Shown: positions 26,211 through 40,461 of the stretch, in pieces
How positions within the stretch are numbered: position 1 is the first letter of the stretch
Layout: each line of letters starts with the position of its first letter
Assembly: GCA_038025085.1 (NCBI GenBank)
Contig: CM076142.1
Location: forward strand, 5,554,501-5,618,500
Length of the DNA: 64,000 nt
Reading direction: 5' to 3'
From: Tetragonia tetragonoides
Taxonomy: Eukaryota; Streptophyta; Magnoliopsida; Caryophyllales; Aizoaceae
Position numbers and translations under genes: made by a program
The notes under the pieces: model-generated
What the model was told of the DNA's origin: nothing
The model's database searches: none
The model's input: only the letters and a program-made list of their open reading frames with translations

Positions 26211-26271
<61 letters not shown>
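26211..26271. repeat. (GA)n microsatellite
   Basis: About 61 bp of uninterrupted GA dinucleotide, far upstream of the IDD start. Confidence 0.95.
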
Positions 26272-26273
<2 letters not shown>

Positions 26274-26827
26274 TATGTACTATACTACTATGTGTGTGTG
26301 GGGAGTGAAGTGGAGTGTCTATTTGTATATTCTACATTATGGGTAGACGCCAGACAGTAGTAGAGAAGTATATAGAATAACCTTTTACCAAGCTTTCTCT
26401 GATACTTTTTTTTTTCTTTTCTTTTAATCTGTCAAGAACTTTGCTACATTTGTATGAATATTCATTTTCAGCTTTGTTTATCTGATAGTTACTGTCACAT
26501 GTTTGATTCACTGTTTTGAGTCCTGAAAGCATGCAGTTCATAGTAAAAACGGAGTAAAATGAAGTTGGATATTCCTAGTAGATAGCTTTGTCACGATTCT
26601 CACGAAAGTATTACAATTAGCTCAGTAAGCTCACCATATTAGGCTTTTCGGAAAGATAGTACATATGTAAAAAAGACATTGCGAGATTTAGCGATTGAAA
26701 TTTACCGCCGGGTTGTATATTGGTCGAAAATTAACAAAATATCGGCCGATACAACGTCGGTCGATAGCTTAGCTAATTGGCTTGCCAAGTAAGGCCCTGA
26801 AAAATAAGAATTTTGAACTTAATTTGC

Positions 26828-27057
26828 CTTTATTTGGTCTGTGGTTTCGTATGTGCCGATTAAAAAGGGATTAAGTTCCCTCTCACCGCTCCCATGAATC
26901 ATGCTCTAGGCCCTTATGGAAGAGTCAATCATGCCTTGCATCAGCCAAGAATCTAACTAGAGACCTTTGTTGTCGACTCTTGAGGCTACCCGGTCTTATT
27001 TGGTCTATGGCTTCGTATAAGCCAAGTAAAAAGGGATGAGTTCCCTCTAACTTCGTC
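26828..27057. repeat. Direct repeat pair, ~65 bp each
   Basis: Copies at 26828-26895 and 26993-27057 share TTATTTGGTCT, GGTTTCGTAT/GGCTTCGTAT, AAAAAGGGAT and GTTCCCTCT. They are about 85 percent similar by eye and about 165 bp apart. They may mark a dispersed repeat or an old duplication. Confidence 0.6.
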
Positions 27058-30000
27058 CATCCTTTCGTGCTAGCTTGGAATATAGTTACAGAAAAGTCTG
27101 CAATGTTTTCAATGTGACAATTGTGGCAGTATTTGGTGGTTAATTTTATTAAGTTGATATATGTGTATTTTTTTCCATAGAAGACATACTCCCAAGACAA
27201 ATTCTACATGATCATGACTTGTATATGCAAAAATGTTTAATAAACGCTAAAAGTGTCAATTAAGCCTTAACGAACGCCAAGCACAGAGAGATACAACAAT
27301 TATAGTAACTTCCATCAATAAGACCAGGAGGCCATTAAATGTTCTTCTGTTGGGACTTCTATTTCCAATGGGACCTAAATTGTTGGTGTTTTCTGTTTTC
27401 TGTTTTCTGTTTTTGGCTTCTTTCTAATTATTTGGGTTCTCATGCACTGGCTCTTTCTTTCAGTTTCATATACAGCTAAACACGTTTTATTATTCTAGAT
27501 TAATTCATTTCATCTGCTTCATTTTTGTTTTCTATATCTGATTCTGTGTTTTGCAAAGTTTTGATCTTTCTGTATGTGTTTTGGCACGCTTGAATCTGAA
27601 CCATTTCATTTAGGAAATGAAGATTGATTATTGATGACTACTTTAATTAACCATATATCTGATCTGACAATTTATTTATTTTTTTTTTTTACCATAAATC
27701 CATAATCCTGATTTCTATTTCCTACAGTACAGGTTTTCCAAATAGCTTTTGCAAATCAAAATTTCTTAATATTAATTGTATATATATTCTACTTTGATTA
27801 GCATCACCAAATATCTCCCTTGCTTAACATGCATGCATGAAAAGTCGATCTACAAGAATGGTTACTGTGGAACATGAGGAGTACCTAGCTAGTGTCTAGT
27901 GAAACTACTGCAATTTATTGACTAACTAGGACAGTCAATTGAACACTCCCTCTAAAATAGAAAGGAGTACTAGTCGGGTGTGTTTTTTTTTCCACTGTTT
28001 CGATCTGATTTAGCAAAGTCATGTCATTTATTTCTAATGATTATTCATTCTCACTAATTCTCATTAACTCGGTAAGGTCTAATAAGTAAAAAGAAAGACA
28101 GCTTAATTTCGGCATGGATGAAGTATTATTCTTGATGAGTAGAAAACTACCCAAAACGCAACTGTACCTCTCAAACATTGCTTGAAAACCAAGCATTAAT
28201 AAACTAGATAAAGAGATGGCAAATGACTCATAGATAGATTATATGTTTCACAAATCCGGCAGGTAATTAGTACCTAACCAAGCAAAACACATCTCAAAGT
28301 TATCATCTTTGTTTTGTTCTGATTATATCGTAAAGTTGTCTAAATTACTTTTCAATGAGTCTGTTACTAGCAGTGACAAGATAGTGATTAATCAAATATA
28401 TAAATCTCCTGCTATGCGAGCTGTAGCTGTCAATGCACAAATTATAAGGAAGATTAGCTAGACATAGACAGTAACATGACAATAATAAACAGTAGGTAGC
28501 ATATTTTGATTTTTGTTCTTGCTTAGACATAAAATACTCTTGAAACTAAGCTAGATGGTTTGTTTGTATAGTACAGTACGTGTATATATCTGGATCAATG
28601 TACTGTTTTGTTCACATGCTACATAGTAATATTAGTGTTCTCTAGCTGAAACTATAGTTTGAGGGTGTTAGGCCAGGTTCTCTTGAACGAAATGGTGTAT
28701 AACGGTAAAAATTAGAACGGAACAGAATGCAATATGGAGATTGACGAATTACAAGGCGTTAACTATCATTACAATCAAACATAATTGTTGGTGTATCAAA
28801 AAGATTAAAAAAATCGTTTAGTACCATTTTTTTTTAATCACATTTAGTACCTTACTAGATGAGTATATAATAGTTTATTTATGTAATTCTTTATTTTGTC
28901 CTCTTCTTGTCGATCTTGTTCTTCAATTTTTTTCCCTTGAAGTAGGATCTTTTTTAGCTTTCAATTCCCAGTGTGTTATATATCCCAGCTCATCCCGGCT
29001 TCCTCAAACAAAATAATATAATGCTACATAGAAATTATTAAAGCTTGGATAAAAATCAATAATAATCGTATTTTGTTAAGAAAGTTTCCATGTCTAGATT
29101 TGAAAAATTAAATCAGTAGTCCTCTCATCGGATGCCATTTTTATGCCACATGACATGCTTGCTTTGTGCCCCTACCTCTATAGATCGAAGTGTTGCAGTA
29201 TATTTGTCATGCACGTGTTGGAGGACCAGGCCGTCTCAAACATTTCGGAAATTATGTGCAAATTAGAAAAATGTAGATCCATAAATTGTTTTTTAGAGAA
29301 AAAAAATATATATTATACTAGGTTTGATATTCCTGAAACATTTGCGGAGCTAATCCCGGCCCGAATACTTATAATGGCTACAAATAATTATTGTGATCGA
29401 CGGTTGATAATTCTGATATACGTTAAATAAATTAAGAAAATTTGACACTGGAAATTGAGCAAAATGTGTAGTAAGAATGTAGGATGCAATGAACCCATAT
29501 ACGAACTATGATCCCCCATGTTTATTACATGTGAAGAGTACCCCACACCAAATATTCCTTACCATGCCTGTATCCATATTCCATACCATAAGTACTTGGT
29601 GCATAATTCAATAAGATGAATAATGCAAGTTGAGAAATATATAGAAAAGTAAGCCCTCAAACAAAAAAAAATTGAATCAAATTATTCATCATATATATGG
29701 TTGATTGCTTAACTGTCTCCTTAAGGGTATGTTGGTGGGGATGCAGCGAATATTTGCAGCCATAATCATTTTGAGGAAAAAGACAAAAATGATATATTAT
29801 CTTCTTAGTTTTTTCATTATTTATTTATATGTGTATAACAAAATTTGAAAAGTAAAGGAGAATTCAATTTAATTAAGGAAATAATATAATATATATAGTA
29901 CGTAAGAAGTTATGAAAAAACCGTCTCACCAAAAGTTATGAAAAGACCGTCTCATAAAAATTTTTGTGATATATGAAAGTATTTAAAAGTACACACAAGA

Positions 30001-33000
30001 AAAGGAATCTCTGTAATATACAAGTTTTGATGATTAATCTCCATCTCATATACTTTATCTGATCGATAAAAAAATTAAAGACCAGAAAAATTAATTAGAG
30101 AGGGGCAGAAAAAAGTACACAAGAGACAAGAAATTTCTCTGTCATGTTTGCATGAAAGAGTTCGAAGGCCACATCTCATCTTTTCTCTTTGGGTGACCGA
30201 AAGAAACATTTCCAATCTTCTCGGTTTGCTCTTGGCTAATCAAAATCATCTTTGAACTCTAGAGATCGATAGAGAGGAAACGTCAAATAATTAATACATA
30301 AGAAATCAACAAATAAATAAAAATGGCAATCACTTTGTGTTAAGGCAATACCAAAACGGTTTAAGAAGCCAGATACTTTGCATGTGTAGCTCCAAAATCA
30401 ACAATCATGTTTTACTTCTTATTAAGATCAGACCAAAAACTTTGGTGCAATACAATCAAGGGATTTAAGGCTAGCTATTCCATATATTCAAGGCGAGATT
30501 TAAACGCTCGATCTTAATTAAAAATGTATAGATAACCTCTTACCACGCACTCAACCACACCCTCTTAATTAATACTTTTATTAGATTTTTATTTTTGGTG
30601 CATAATACTTTTGCTAGATTAAATACCATATTATTGTGTCAAATATTGGTCTTGCTTTGTGACGACGTACTTGACAGTCATTCTATAAATAATGAGCCAT
30701 TGTACCAAATATAAATAATCATGGACCTAAGTCATAATTCGCATAACTCACTTAAAACGGTTTGATTTTGAGATGTACTACTTCAAACATTAGAATAAAA
30801 AGGTGTTATTTTTGAACTAAAAATGATCAAATTATCATAATTAAACTTTTTTGCCATAAAAAAATGTTAATGTTTAGATACCAAATAAATAAATAATACA
30901 TTTTGCATAAAAATAGGTTTCGTCATTGAACCGTCTTACAGTAAAATGAGCTTACACTAGATCGACTTGTCTTAAGTGGGTATATATAGCTCAAATTTTC
31001 TCTATCTAGGTTGAGACAAATATGACTGAATTTGACTGTTGCGTTATTCGTCTAGCTACTAGAAAAAAAAAGGTTTTTTTTCTATTGATACAGTCGTCAA
31101 TCAAGTTCAATTTTCATCAATTAGTTAAGTTGATAATTCCAAACAAGGCGGCCTAATAACATACAGTATTAGTAAGAATAGTACTTTTCTTTTTCTTTTT
31201 CTTTTTTTTCTTAGTCAATCAGTCCTAACTTCATTCAGAACAGATAAGGGTATGTAATATTTTTACTTATCAAAAAAAAGGGTATGTAATATTTTTCTCT
31301 GTGTAATAATCATATATATGTTCAAATTCTCACTCTGTGCAGTTTACTCAAGACCGTTGACTTATTTTTTGACCTTTTGGCACTACACAGGTAGACAAGT
31401 CGTTAACTTGGTCAAGAGTATCAGCTTATTAAGGCTCCCCCTCTAAGGAGACTTGAGACTTGAGACTTGACTCTTGAGAGTGCCATGACTGCCATCATAT
31501 TGGCTTTGGGCCTTTAAAGGCTCTGTATGTCATCCACGTTGAAGATTATTGAGTGCTCTAATTTTGCTATGCATCGTAACTCAGAATTAAACTGAACTAA
31601 ACTAAAATTAAGCTAAGTAGAACAAATTACAGTATGTAATGAGTCTAACTTACTAATTACATAGTACAACAGAGTTCCAATGGCTAGCTTAATTAAAAAC
31701 TTGTCGCTCGTCCTAGCTTAATTAACTTAGAAAAAAACCATGAATATATAATCCTGATTAGCATATATAATGAGTATTCTAGAAAACCATTAACACTTGT
31801 GGGTCCAAATTAAATCACTCAAAAACCACATAACCTTAATTTTCTTGTTGATGGTATTATGGATATATCTTGCAGTGTGCTACGTAGAAACCATTTTTGT
31901 GCCACCTTAGTGGATAACTGGACCACAAAACAAACAGTTTCGATCAAAATAATGCAAAAATTCAAGTCTAATCCCCATGCAATTTAATCATACAGTGACA
32001 GTCTAATTGGTTGGGATTCTTAATTAATATTATACAATAAGGGCCACTTTGAGTTCTTTCAAAGAAAGAAAATGGCAAGAGAGAAAAGGTTGCCTTTCTT
32101 CAAATAAAAGGATTAAAAGCTGATCCCGTGGGGATTCATTTATGTTAAATAAGCTTTTCTTGTCCCTTAAAACCAGGGTGATGTGTATGTGTATGTCAAT
32201 TGAAAGAAAGATACTCACTAAACAAAAGCAAAGCAACATACATCTTTTATATGCAAATGCAATACCTTTACAGTGAGTTATCATTTTGATGTGATTAGCC
32301 CACTTAATCTAACATTCAAACAACCCAACAAGTCATTGGTTAAAAGGTCAAAACCTAGAGACATTATATACACTCATTGTTATCTAGTTAAATCATTGTG
32401 TTTGGCGAGCTTTGGTTAAACCATTTTAAATATTATGTAGATTTCATGTTAGCTTGTCAATTTTGAGTTCATAACTCATTGCATGATGTATTTTCTCCCA
32501 TTTCTTTTCTATTTCATTATTTATAGCTCCATATCGATCTAGCAATACCAAAATTTGATGATTATGTGAATAATTTGACTAAATAATTTCATAAATCAAA
32601 TATACTGACTCTACTGAAGAGTGTTAGGTAGAGTTAAGATTATAATTATGTGGATTATATGAGCGTGATTCGCTTTCAATTAGTCTATACATCTAATCCA
32701 AACAACGAAAGTTAAAGTAGAGAGTTGATCGATTGAGAGCCGGATACTTTTTCACTCTATCCTACTTGTTGATGGTTACACTAGTGAGTGTTGCGTTGTT
32801 GCATGTTGCGACACCCCAAAGTGAAATATAATATTCTACCCTCAAGTTAGTCTCCTAAATTAACATAATTGGAGGGTTTTTTTTTTCATTTTTATCATAT
32901 TAAAATGTCTGTTTGATAGGGGAAAAGCAACAAAAAAATTACTCAATGTTTAAGATACAACTCCACTAGAAAAAGGATTGAAGCCAATAATGCACAAATG

Positions 33001-33143
33001 GTGATTGATTTACAGGCAGGACAGTTATGCAAGCTAGCAGAAAGTGACAATGAGATGTCAAAATTGCGCAACTCAAATATTTGGGCAAATTGGTGGAACA
33101 GAAGGCAAGAAAATAATCTATGAGAGTTCACGAGTATGGCATA

Positions 33144-33146
<3 letters not shown>

Positions 33147-33228
<82 letters not shown>
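33147..33228. repeat. (AT)41 microsatellite
   Basis: 82 bp of pure AT dinucleotide, about 740 bp beyond the hydrolase stop codon. Confidence 0.95.
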
Positions 33229-33231
<3 letters not shown>

Positions 33232-33883
33232 TACAAAAGTAAGTTTTACTAGTGAATCCCCACCTGTACCTTAAATGATTGAGGTGCCCTTAGACCCACA
33301 ACAAACTTCAGAATCTTTTAACACTATCAGTGAATAGTAATCCTTACATCTTTCTTTTGGTTGGGTGGAAACTCTTTTCATTCATAATAACTTGTGTTTT
33401 CAGTCTTTATGGAGAACTCTTGGGATTGGTAATATGGGCGAAATTTGATGATGGTTGTCTAAAAAATAGATGCGTTAAAGCTTTCAGATGCCAAAACATC
33501 CAAAGAAGAACTCTAGAGAATCCATTCCCATTGTTTTGACGTACAAAATATAGCCTTCATGCTATTGCCGGAGAAAGTCACTCAGATGCTCAAGTAAGCA
33601 TTAGAGGATGTAAAGAGGGCAAAGACTTGATATACACAACTTTAATGACAAGTTTGCAAGAAATTTAACATTTTCGCGGCATGTTAAGCCATATCATTAA
33701 CAATCTACAGCTTGAGTTTGAGGCGGAAGCCAAATGGACAAAAGCTGCTTGCAATACGAGGTTCACAAAGCAGCAGATAGTCAATAGCCCTCATAGTGAC
33801 GAATGCAATTTGCATCAATTGAATATGTTTGAGTTCAAAGATATTGTCATTCTCGGTATACAATGTGAAACGAAAAAACAAGG

Positions 33884-36800
33884 CTAGAGGTTTACAGGCA
33901 CTCGGAGCCCGACGTAGCTTAATTGTACATCAAGCCCCTCTATATCCTTTAATCTCAGTAGGTATTCGTTAACTTCTTCATGATCCATCAGGTGCATCAT
34001 ACCTTCAAATCAATGCATGGAAGAAAAGAGAGTTAAGTAAGAAAAAATGGCAATCAACTGCATTACAGTCTAATTCCCAGTCGCTAAGATTTTGCAGATA
34101 GAATTGAAAAACGAAGACCTAGAGAACGAATAAATCAGGGAGGGAAAACCAGCATAAAATTTCACAGAAGGTCTAAATGGCTAACAGAGTTATATGCCAA
34201 GCAAGTCTTGAAAGTTGAAACACACCAGTAAAAAGTGTCCTCTTTGGTTGGATTTTGCGTACTTCCTCTAAAGCCTGTAACAGAAAAAGGAAGAGTGAGA
34301 AACTGAACCATCTGTGTTATGGTAGAAAGGAAGAATTAGTAGTAAAGATAGAGCCTACCCTTGGAAGTCCAAAATGGGTTGCAGAAGATCGATCGGGTCT
34401 TAAGGCATCCTAGAAAATTTAGCAGACCATATTAATTTTTAAGAGCAAATAAAGAACAAAAGAAGGTTGGTAGATGCAAGAGCTCTCTCAAGTACAAAAA
34501 AAATCAAGCATAATAGAAGAGAAAAGAAGGGTACCAAAACTAGGACTTCACAGTCCTTCAAGAGCGGATAAGTATCCTCTGGGATATCACTAACATCGCT
34601 GTAAACAGTAATAGATGTCCATCAAAATTATACACGAACAAATTATTGCAAAGGTTATGAACCCCACAAGAAACATTCAGCAAGATTGCCTTATGTAAAC
34701 AAACATTGAGATTACCTTATGTAACAAACATTGCCAAAACGATAACCAAGAGACCGATAGCCTTGACCGTGCCACACAGGCAAAGGAGTAAACTGGACGC
34801 GAAAAAAAAAGTGTAAGAAAGAAAAAGACATAAATGAGTAATGATGCACGATCCATTTCCCCCTCTTTGAAGTATCCTGCCTGTTATCCAGACAATGGCT
34901 TTAGAATTCAACCTTTCAGCTCATTGCTATGCTATTCATGTAAATTCACAATTCCCAACTTCACGAAAATAGTGAAGTGTAAGAGAATGCATAATTCAGC
35001 CACGACATGGAGAAACAGAAAAACAGAAAAAGGTGATAAATCCTATAATTCAAACACAGTGAAAGGGTCCTTATGAATGACGTTGAACTGCAACTCAGAG
35101 ACAGCAGCACCAGCTAGGACTACACTTGTATCGACCAAATAGTAATGGGTCTTCTTCATTACCTGAAATTACTTTAGCAGCCATCATTAGCTTCATGTCA
35201 ACTTTCGAAGCCCCTCTATTTGTCATTCAGAAATGGTAGACAATTGACCTAAGCATGCCACATAGTTTCCTAACACAGGGATCCAAAAGAGAAAGGGCAA
35301 CCCAAGATGAAAGAAATGGCCAGATGCAACCAACTATCCCTTCACCCGCTACTTACAAATGTCCATAAATTCCTCATTATCAAACAGAGTCAAAAATCAA
35401 ATAAGTTACGACCAAGTTTTATATTGGCTACCATCACAGGCGCATTGGATCATATTTCTAAACCAGATGATTTAAGCATATGGCACTGCAGCATGTTATA
35501 CACCCCAACCTATTTATGAAAGGCATGACAAACTTCAGTTGTCAAGTTTCTAGACCTGAGGTTTCTGACATGTAGTGTGCAGGAGTCTTACTTAAGTACT
35601 CTGTCTCAAAAAGAATGTCATCTTTAGGCTTTGAATTAAATTTGAAGAAAACAAACAAAAACCAAACACGTCCTCATTCTATGGTCAAATGAGTGAAAGA
35701 ACTGTTGAATTAGATAGGAATATTTATGTAATATCAGTACAGTGAAGTTCCAAAGGCAATCTTTCTATCTTATGAAACTGGAGTTTATATCAAAAAATGC
35801 TTCACGATAAGCAATTATTAGCTGCTACTTAGGGAAAGAGGCTTGAGATGTGAACACCAAAAACAAAGCAGTAGAGATAAGTGATGACTAATGCCAAATG
35901 AAATGTCATAGCATTAAAAACATACATCATACAATGGAGTCCTTCATATAAGTTGAAAAAGCATTAAGCATCTTGCTCCTCATCCTAAATTAAACAAACA
36001 CAAAGAAACACTCCCACTATTTTCAGGCATTCACTTGGGCACAAATTTCATGCAATAGTACTTATAAAGCAATATAGATGCTAATCTTAAGCAAGGGTCT
36101 ATTGGCTCTGCAATCACAAAGGGTAAGACTGGCTATACCACCGTCCCTGGCAGGACCTTCATGAGAAGCATTAGGCTAATTGTATCCTATGTGTAATGCT
36201 AATATTAGAATTTGCAATTATAGAGTGTAGACCTCAAAATCACGCTCTGGAACATATATTGAAATGTGTGGCTGAATGTTGTTTGTCCAATCTCGAAGAT
36301 CATCAAGACCTAGAATAAAAGATAAGGTGGGTGATCAAATGTCTAATAATCACTGGCAGAGTCAAGTAAAAATCAAATACTAGGAGTGTTCATGTTAGAG
36401 ACCTCCAATAGCATCAGCATGAGAATGAGTAATAATAACCGCATCAATTGTTCTTATCCTGGCAGAAATGCAACTAGTCATGAGGCAGAAACACATTGGC
36501 AGATACGTGACTCAGAAAATCCACCACAAGACATCTACGATCGCTTAGAAGTTAGAATGCAGAAGATAACTGCAAAGGTTGATGAAGATATCACATTCGC
36601 CATACAGCATATATCCAATCTGGTAGCCGGGCATACACCAACTGGTTTTAGAACAGTGATTAGTTAAACATCTTTGCAGAACGGTGGTGGTAACTTAAGT
36701 TTAAAGATATGTTGTCTGGGAGCTATAATATATAACTAGATAGACCCGTTTATGTTTTCTTCATACAAGTATTTTCAGAATTCAGATGGTCATGTTGCAT

Positions 36801-39466
36801 ATATTATCTGGAAAATGGCCCCCCTTCACTTCCCATCACCTTTGGTAAACATTAAAAACTACTTGTTATTTAAGTAATGAGGTCAGTCATTACAGATTTG
36901 TTCCCTCAAACCCTCCTCATAATGTAATATGCCTTAACTTACCCGATTCCTACTATGTCAAAAAATAGTATAAATGTTGGTGCAACATTCTATACTGGCC
37001 ACAGATACAATCAATCACACATGATGCAGATAAATATGGTGTCATCGTCATAAATCTTAACTTCTAGAAAGACTGACGGTTTGATGCATCCTCAAATTAA
37101 CTTAGATAGTAGAAAATCCTAGATGCACTACGGCCTTCAAATATACTTGGGGACCTTGGGCGGGTGTTGCTTTTAACTTTTAACCAACATCAGTACTATA
37201 GATAGTGAAGTGTCTACTTACCCATAAGTGGGGAGCCAACTGAGAGCACTTTGGTAGAAAAACCTGCATTTTGAAGAGGATTTTCACTGAATATTCTGAT
37301 AAACAAAATGATGAAAGCCAATAGATGATTGTGACATTTAATAACAGCTCATTTGCACAATCTAATCAAATGAACAGGGCACAGAGAAGTCAAGGATGAC
37401 TACACAACTCAATTGCAAATGTAACAAATTGAACCCACATAACTTCAAAAAAAAAAGAGGAGAAAATAAAAGTAAACAAGGATAAAACTGCTATGTTGCA
37501 AGAAAGAAAGCCAATTATATCAGGAATATGAGTATCTGGATGAAAACAGATATAATTTGTCGGCATTAATAAGTAGTCCAATAACAACTTAATTGCACAT
37601 ATGACAATGAGATCGAGCGAAGACATGTTTTAAATATTTAATGCGGCCGGTTGCAAGAGCATAAAGTAAATAGCTGTTACAAATTATCGGCTACTTAATT
37701 AACAAAACACGTAGATTAGATGGCACCTAAAGAAAATATAGAAGCATTTACATGCTACAACAGACAGAGCTTCTATAAACTAAATAAAATTTTGCTTCAT
37801 CAAAGGAGAGGACATTATTACTTATTAGATGCAACTCTACATATTTGAAACAGCATTTCATGTTCACATAGAGATATTCTGGTTCTAGACTTCTCGTCAG
37901 CTACTTCTTCCAATGAAGGGAAGCTTCAAGGTAGTGGCTTGAACATCTCTGTGATTACAGAATTATATTTAACTTAAAAGATACGATACCAGTTCATTAG
38001 CTAACTTACTTTCCAGCATCTATAAGAACATTGCGCATTCCAGAAGCTCCAGGAAAGCGGACCAAGATGCTTGTGTTGAGCCTCCTGTTCTTGTTACCTG
38101 GCTCAGTAGCCTTGCTGCACACCTGGAAAAGTGATAAATCTTCTCAATGTTTTCTTGGATATGTGATTGATGGATGAAAAAGCCATGATAGAATAAGAAA
38201 TATGTTGCCCGTACCTGACAAGTCTGGATAGGATTAGTCAGGCAGCTAACCCGTGGGATGCCTTCACTTGTGCCTGTTCCCATAAAGATGATTTCAGACT
38301 GTTCTGCAGCAGACGCCTCCACAGGACTGTTGCTACTAGGTTCTGCAGCGCATACATAATGATCTTACTCGTGAAAACTCTTAGCAATAATTAAATCACC
38401 TCCAATATACATTGTATATACATATATACAGCATTCACCTATCTTATCCTCCAAAATCAAGTATTTGAATGTTCGTTAACATTGGTTGGTCTATTCAAAC
38501 AAGTTTATTAAGATATGTTTACTCATACGTAATACCCATGAAGGTTTACAGCAGGCAGCTATCATAAACTCGGGTCACAATCCAAAAAACTACCTTATAA
38601 ATCCTATCTCTAATCCAATCTCATGTTATTGGTTCCTGCCTAATGCCTATTTGGTAAATTGAAACCGTCTCTATCTTACAAATGTTAAGACTAAACAGCA
38701 CGAAGGGATGAACTAAGCTTCTTCAAGTCACAACTTTCATAGTCCTCCCTCTCTCCCAAACATACATGACACCACTAAAATGTTTCCTGTCCTTGATTTC
38801 CCCATCCTAAAACAAAAATGTACATAACATTTGAGAAGTTAGCTTGGAACATTAAAATATTTGCCTTCATTTACATAGCAATACCACTACTGGTTTTGAT
38901 CCAATAATTCACAAAGCACCACCTTCGATTCCATACATCAAATTCCTCCAATTTAGTAGGAAGTGTTCGATTTAAACATCAAGTTACTTCACTTAGAAGA
39001 AAAACTTAGGCATGATCATTAATTCATTAAACTATCATCATTGCTTTTCTGCTCAAATTACTCCCTACCCAAAAAAAAAAGACACAACAATATAAAAACA
39101 AAAAGGGCAACATACAAAATGCATGAGCAAAGCATTGGCACACATAGACAAATGGGTGATGGGCACTTCTAGATAGAACTGAAAGATGAACACTATCACA
39201 CTAAACTAGTTTCAATAATTTCAATAAACTGTTGTCACAAAAACAAAGAAAAACAAATCAGCTCAACATACATAAATGAAATTAAGAGACTTACGAGAAT
39301 GAAGAGAAGCTTGAAGGGTCCGTTTGAGGGGAGAAGGAGAACCCATGTCTGGAAATTGAAAGTGGAAATCTAGGGAGAGAAAGCTGGAGCCTTTGATTTG
39401 CAAAACGGGTAATTGAATAAGGGATTGGACGAACTGTGCCCAGAAATGCCACCATTTTTGTTCCAA
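33884..39466 (-). CDS. Metallo-beta-lactamase-fold hydrolase (PhnP/C777.06c-like)
   Basis: Putative metal-dependent phosphodiesterase-type hydrolase, conserved in plants and similar to fission yeast C777.06c; substrate unknown. Exons: 39466-39295, 38342-38215, 38122-38010, 37263-37222, 36458-36403, 36309-36233, 35162-35058, 34792-34716, 34598-34535, 34409-34359, 34274-34226, 34002-33884. Key motifs: FMGTGTSEGIPRVSCLTNP near the N-terminus; the metal site ITHSHADAIGGLDDLRDW; PLPVWHG (His ligand); CYISDVSDIPEDTYPLL (bridging Asp); DALRPDRSSATHFGLPR; and MMHLMDHEEV (terminal His). The HSHADA motif has Ala where many relatives have His. Two starts are possible: M at 39466 (350 aa) or M at 39346 (310 aa, MGSPSPLKRTLQ). 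The second is nearer the conserved part; the first adds a hydrophobic, possibly targeting, extension. The exon 7/8 junction is problematic: the reading frame continues as FEL then TAG, with no GT donor where one is expected; using the upstream GTGTTTG donor keeps frame but drops about five residues. Confidence 0.9.
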
Positions 39467-40284
39467 TAATTTACAGGAAAAATAAGAAATAAATGAGAAA
39501 AAGAATAAAATATATTGGTTGGAGAAACCAAATGAAAAGAACTGGGTTTCTTTGCAAGCTCTCCTATGAGTATGAATTTATGTACTGTTTGGATGTTTTT
39601 CTATTGGGTCCAAATTCTCGGGAGCAAATGCCAAACGACACCGTATACCCTTTCCTCTTAGTTCCAAGTCCAATTTCTTTTCTTTTTTTTTTTTGAAGGA
39701 TTCCAAGTCCAATTTCTAAGGCAAGCACAAAAGCACATGACAAATTGACAATGGTTGTGGAATGTTGATTAAATGAATATTGTCATAGTTTCAAGTAGAT
39801 TTTACCACTTGTTATTGGGAGAAAATTAGTTAGTTTTATCTTAAAAATGTATTAGTATTGTTTAAAAAAAAATAAAATTGTCTCTTTATATTGAGATGTC
39901 TAAAGTATTATGTAACGATAATGAAATAACAATTTAAAAATCTATCTCAAAAATATCTAGCCAGCATAATGTCAAGTTTGATGATTGAACTCTATTTCTC
40001 CATGTGAAAGATATGTTTTTTTTTTTGTTATTAATCTTTTACATTGCATTGTAATAACATGTAATAAATTAGTAGCCAAAATACTAATACTACACTAGTA
40101 ATAAAAAAAAAAAATTAAGATAGCTCTTGTGATTTATTTAAAAGCTAATAAATTACCTTCAGGGAGAAAATAAAAACTAATTATAGGTGCCCCATTAGAA
40201 GAGAAAAAAAAAAGAGTTGGAAGTGATTATTCCAAAAAGAAAAAAAACTTCAAAAGACATTACTGCATTTTTACTTTTTTAGAA

Positions 40285-40361
40285 GGTCGGTTACCCGATC
40301 CAAAACTAAGTCGGCTACCCGACCCACAATTAGGTCGGTGACCCGACCTGAATAAAAGGTC
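40285..40361. repeat. 24-bp x3 near-palindromic minisatellite upstream of RFT1
   Basis: Units start at 40285, 40309 and 40333: GGTCGGTTACCCGATCC, AGTCGGCTACCCGACCC and GGTCGGTGACCCGACCT, each followed by an A/T-rich spacer, then a fourth partial GGTCG. Each core is close to its own reverse complement; the third (AGGTCGGTGACCCGACCT) is nearly perfect. It lies about 120-200 bp upstream of the RFT1 start codon. Confidence 0.85.
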
Positions 40362-40423
40362 GCTTAAGCAATATTATTTGGATCCGATATATCCCGACCC
40401 ATACTTTTTACCAATAACGGTCC

Positions 40424-40426
<3 letters not shown>

Positions 40427-40459
<33 letters not shown>
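40427..40459. repeat. (CT)n tract in RFT1 5' leader
   Basis: About 32 bp of CT dinucleotide ending 23 bp before the ATG at 40483. CT tracts are frequent in plant 5' UTRs. Confidence 0.85.

Positions 40460-40461
<2 letters not shown>

Larger units (their letters stand above)
25901..33883. other. Intergenic region, no gene recognised
   Basis: About 8 kb of AT-rich DNA with no ORF that resembles a protein family. It contains the (GA)n tract at 26211-26271, a dispersed direct repeat at 26828-27057 and the (AT)41 run at 33147-33228. The last few hundred bases to the right are downstream flank and 3' UTR of the hydrolase gene. Confidence 0.55.

Noticed and set aside
34717..34911. 64-aa minus-strand ORF with hydrophobic run
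   Set aside because: It overlaps exon 8 of the hydrolase gene in another frame and extends into the intron; a shadow frame.
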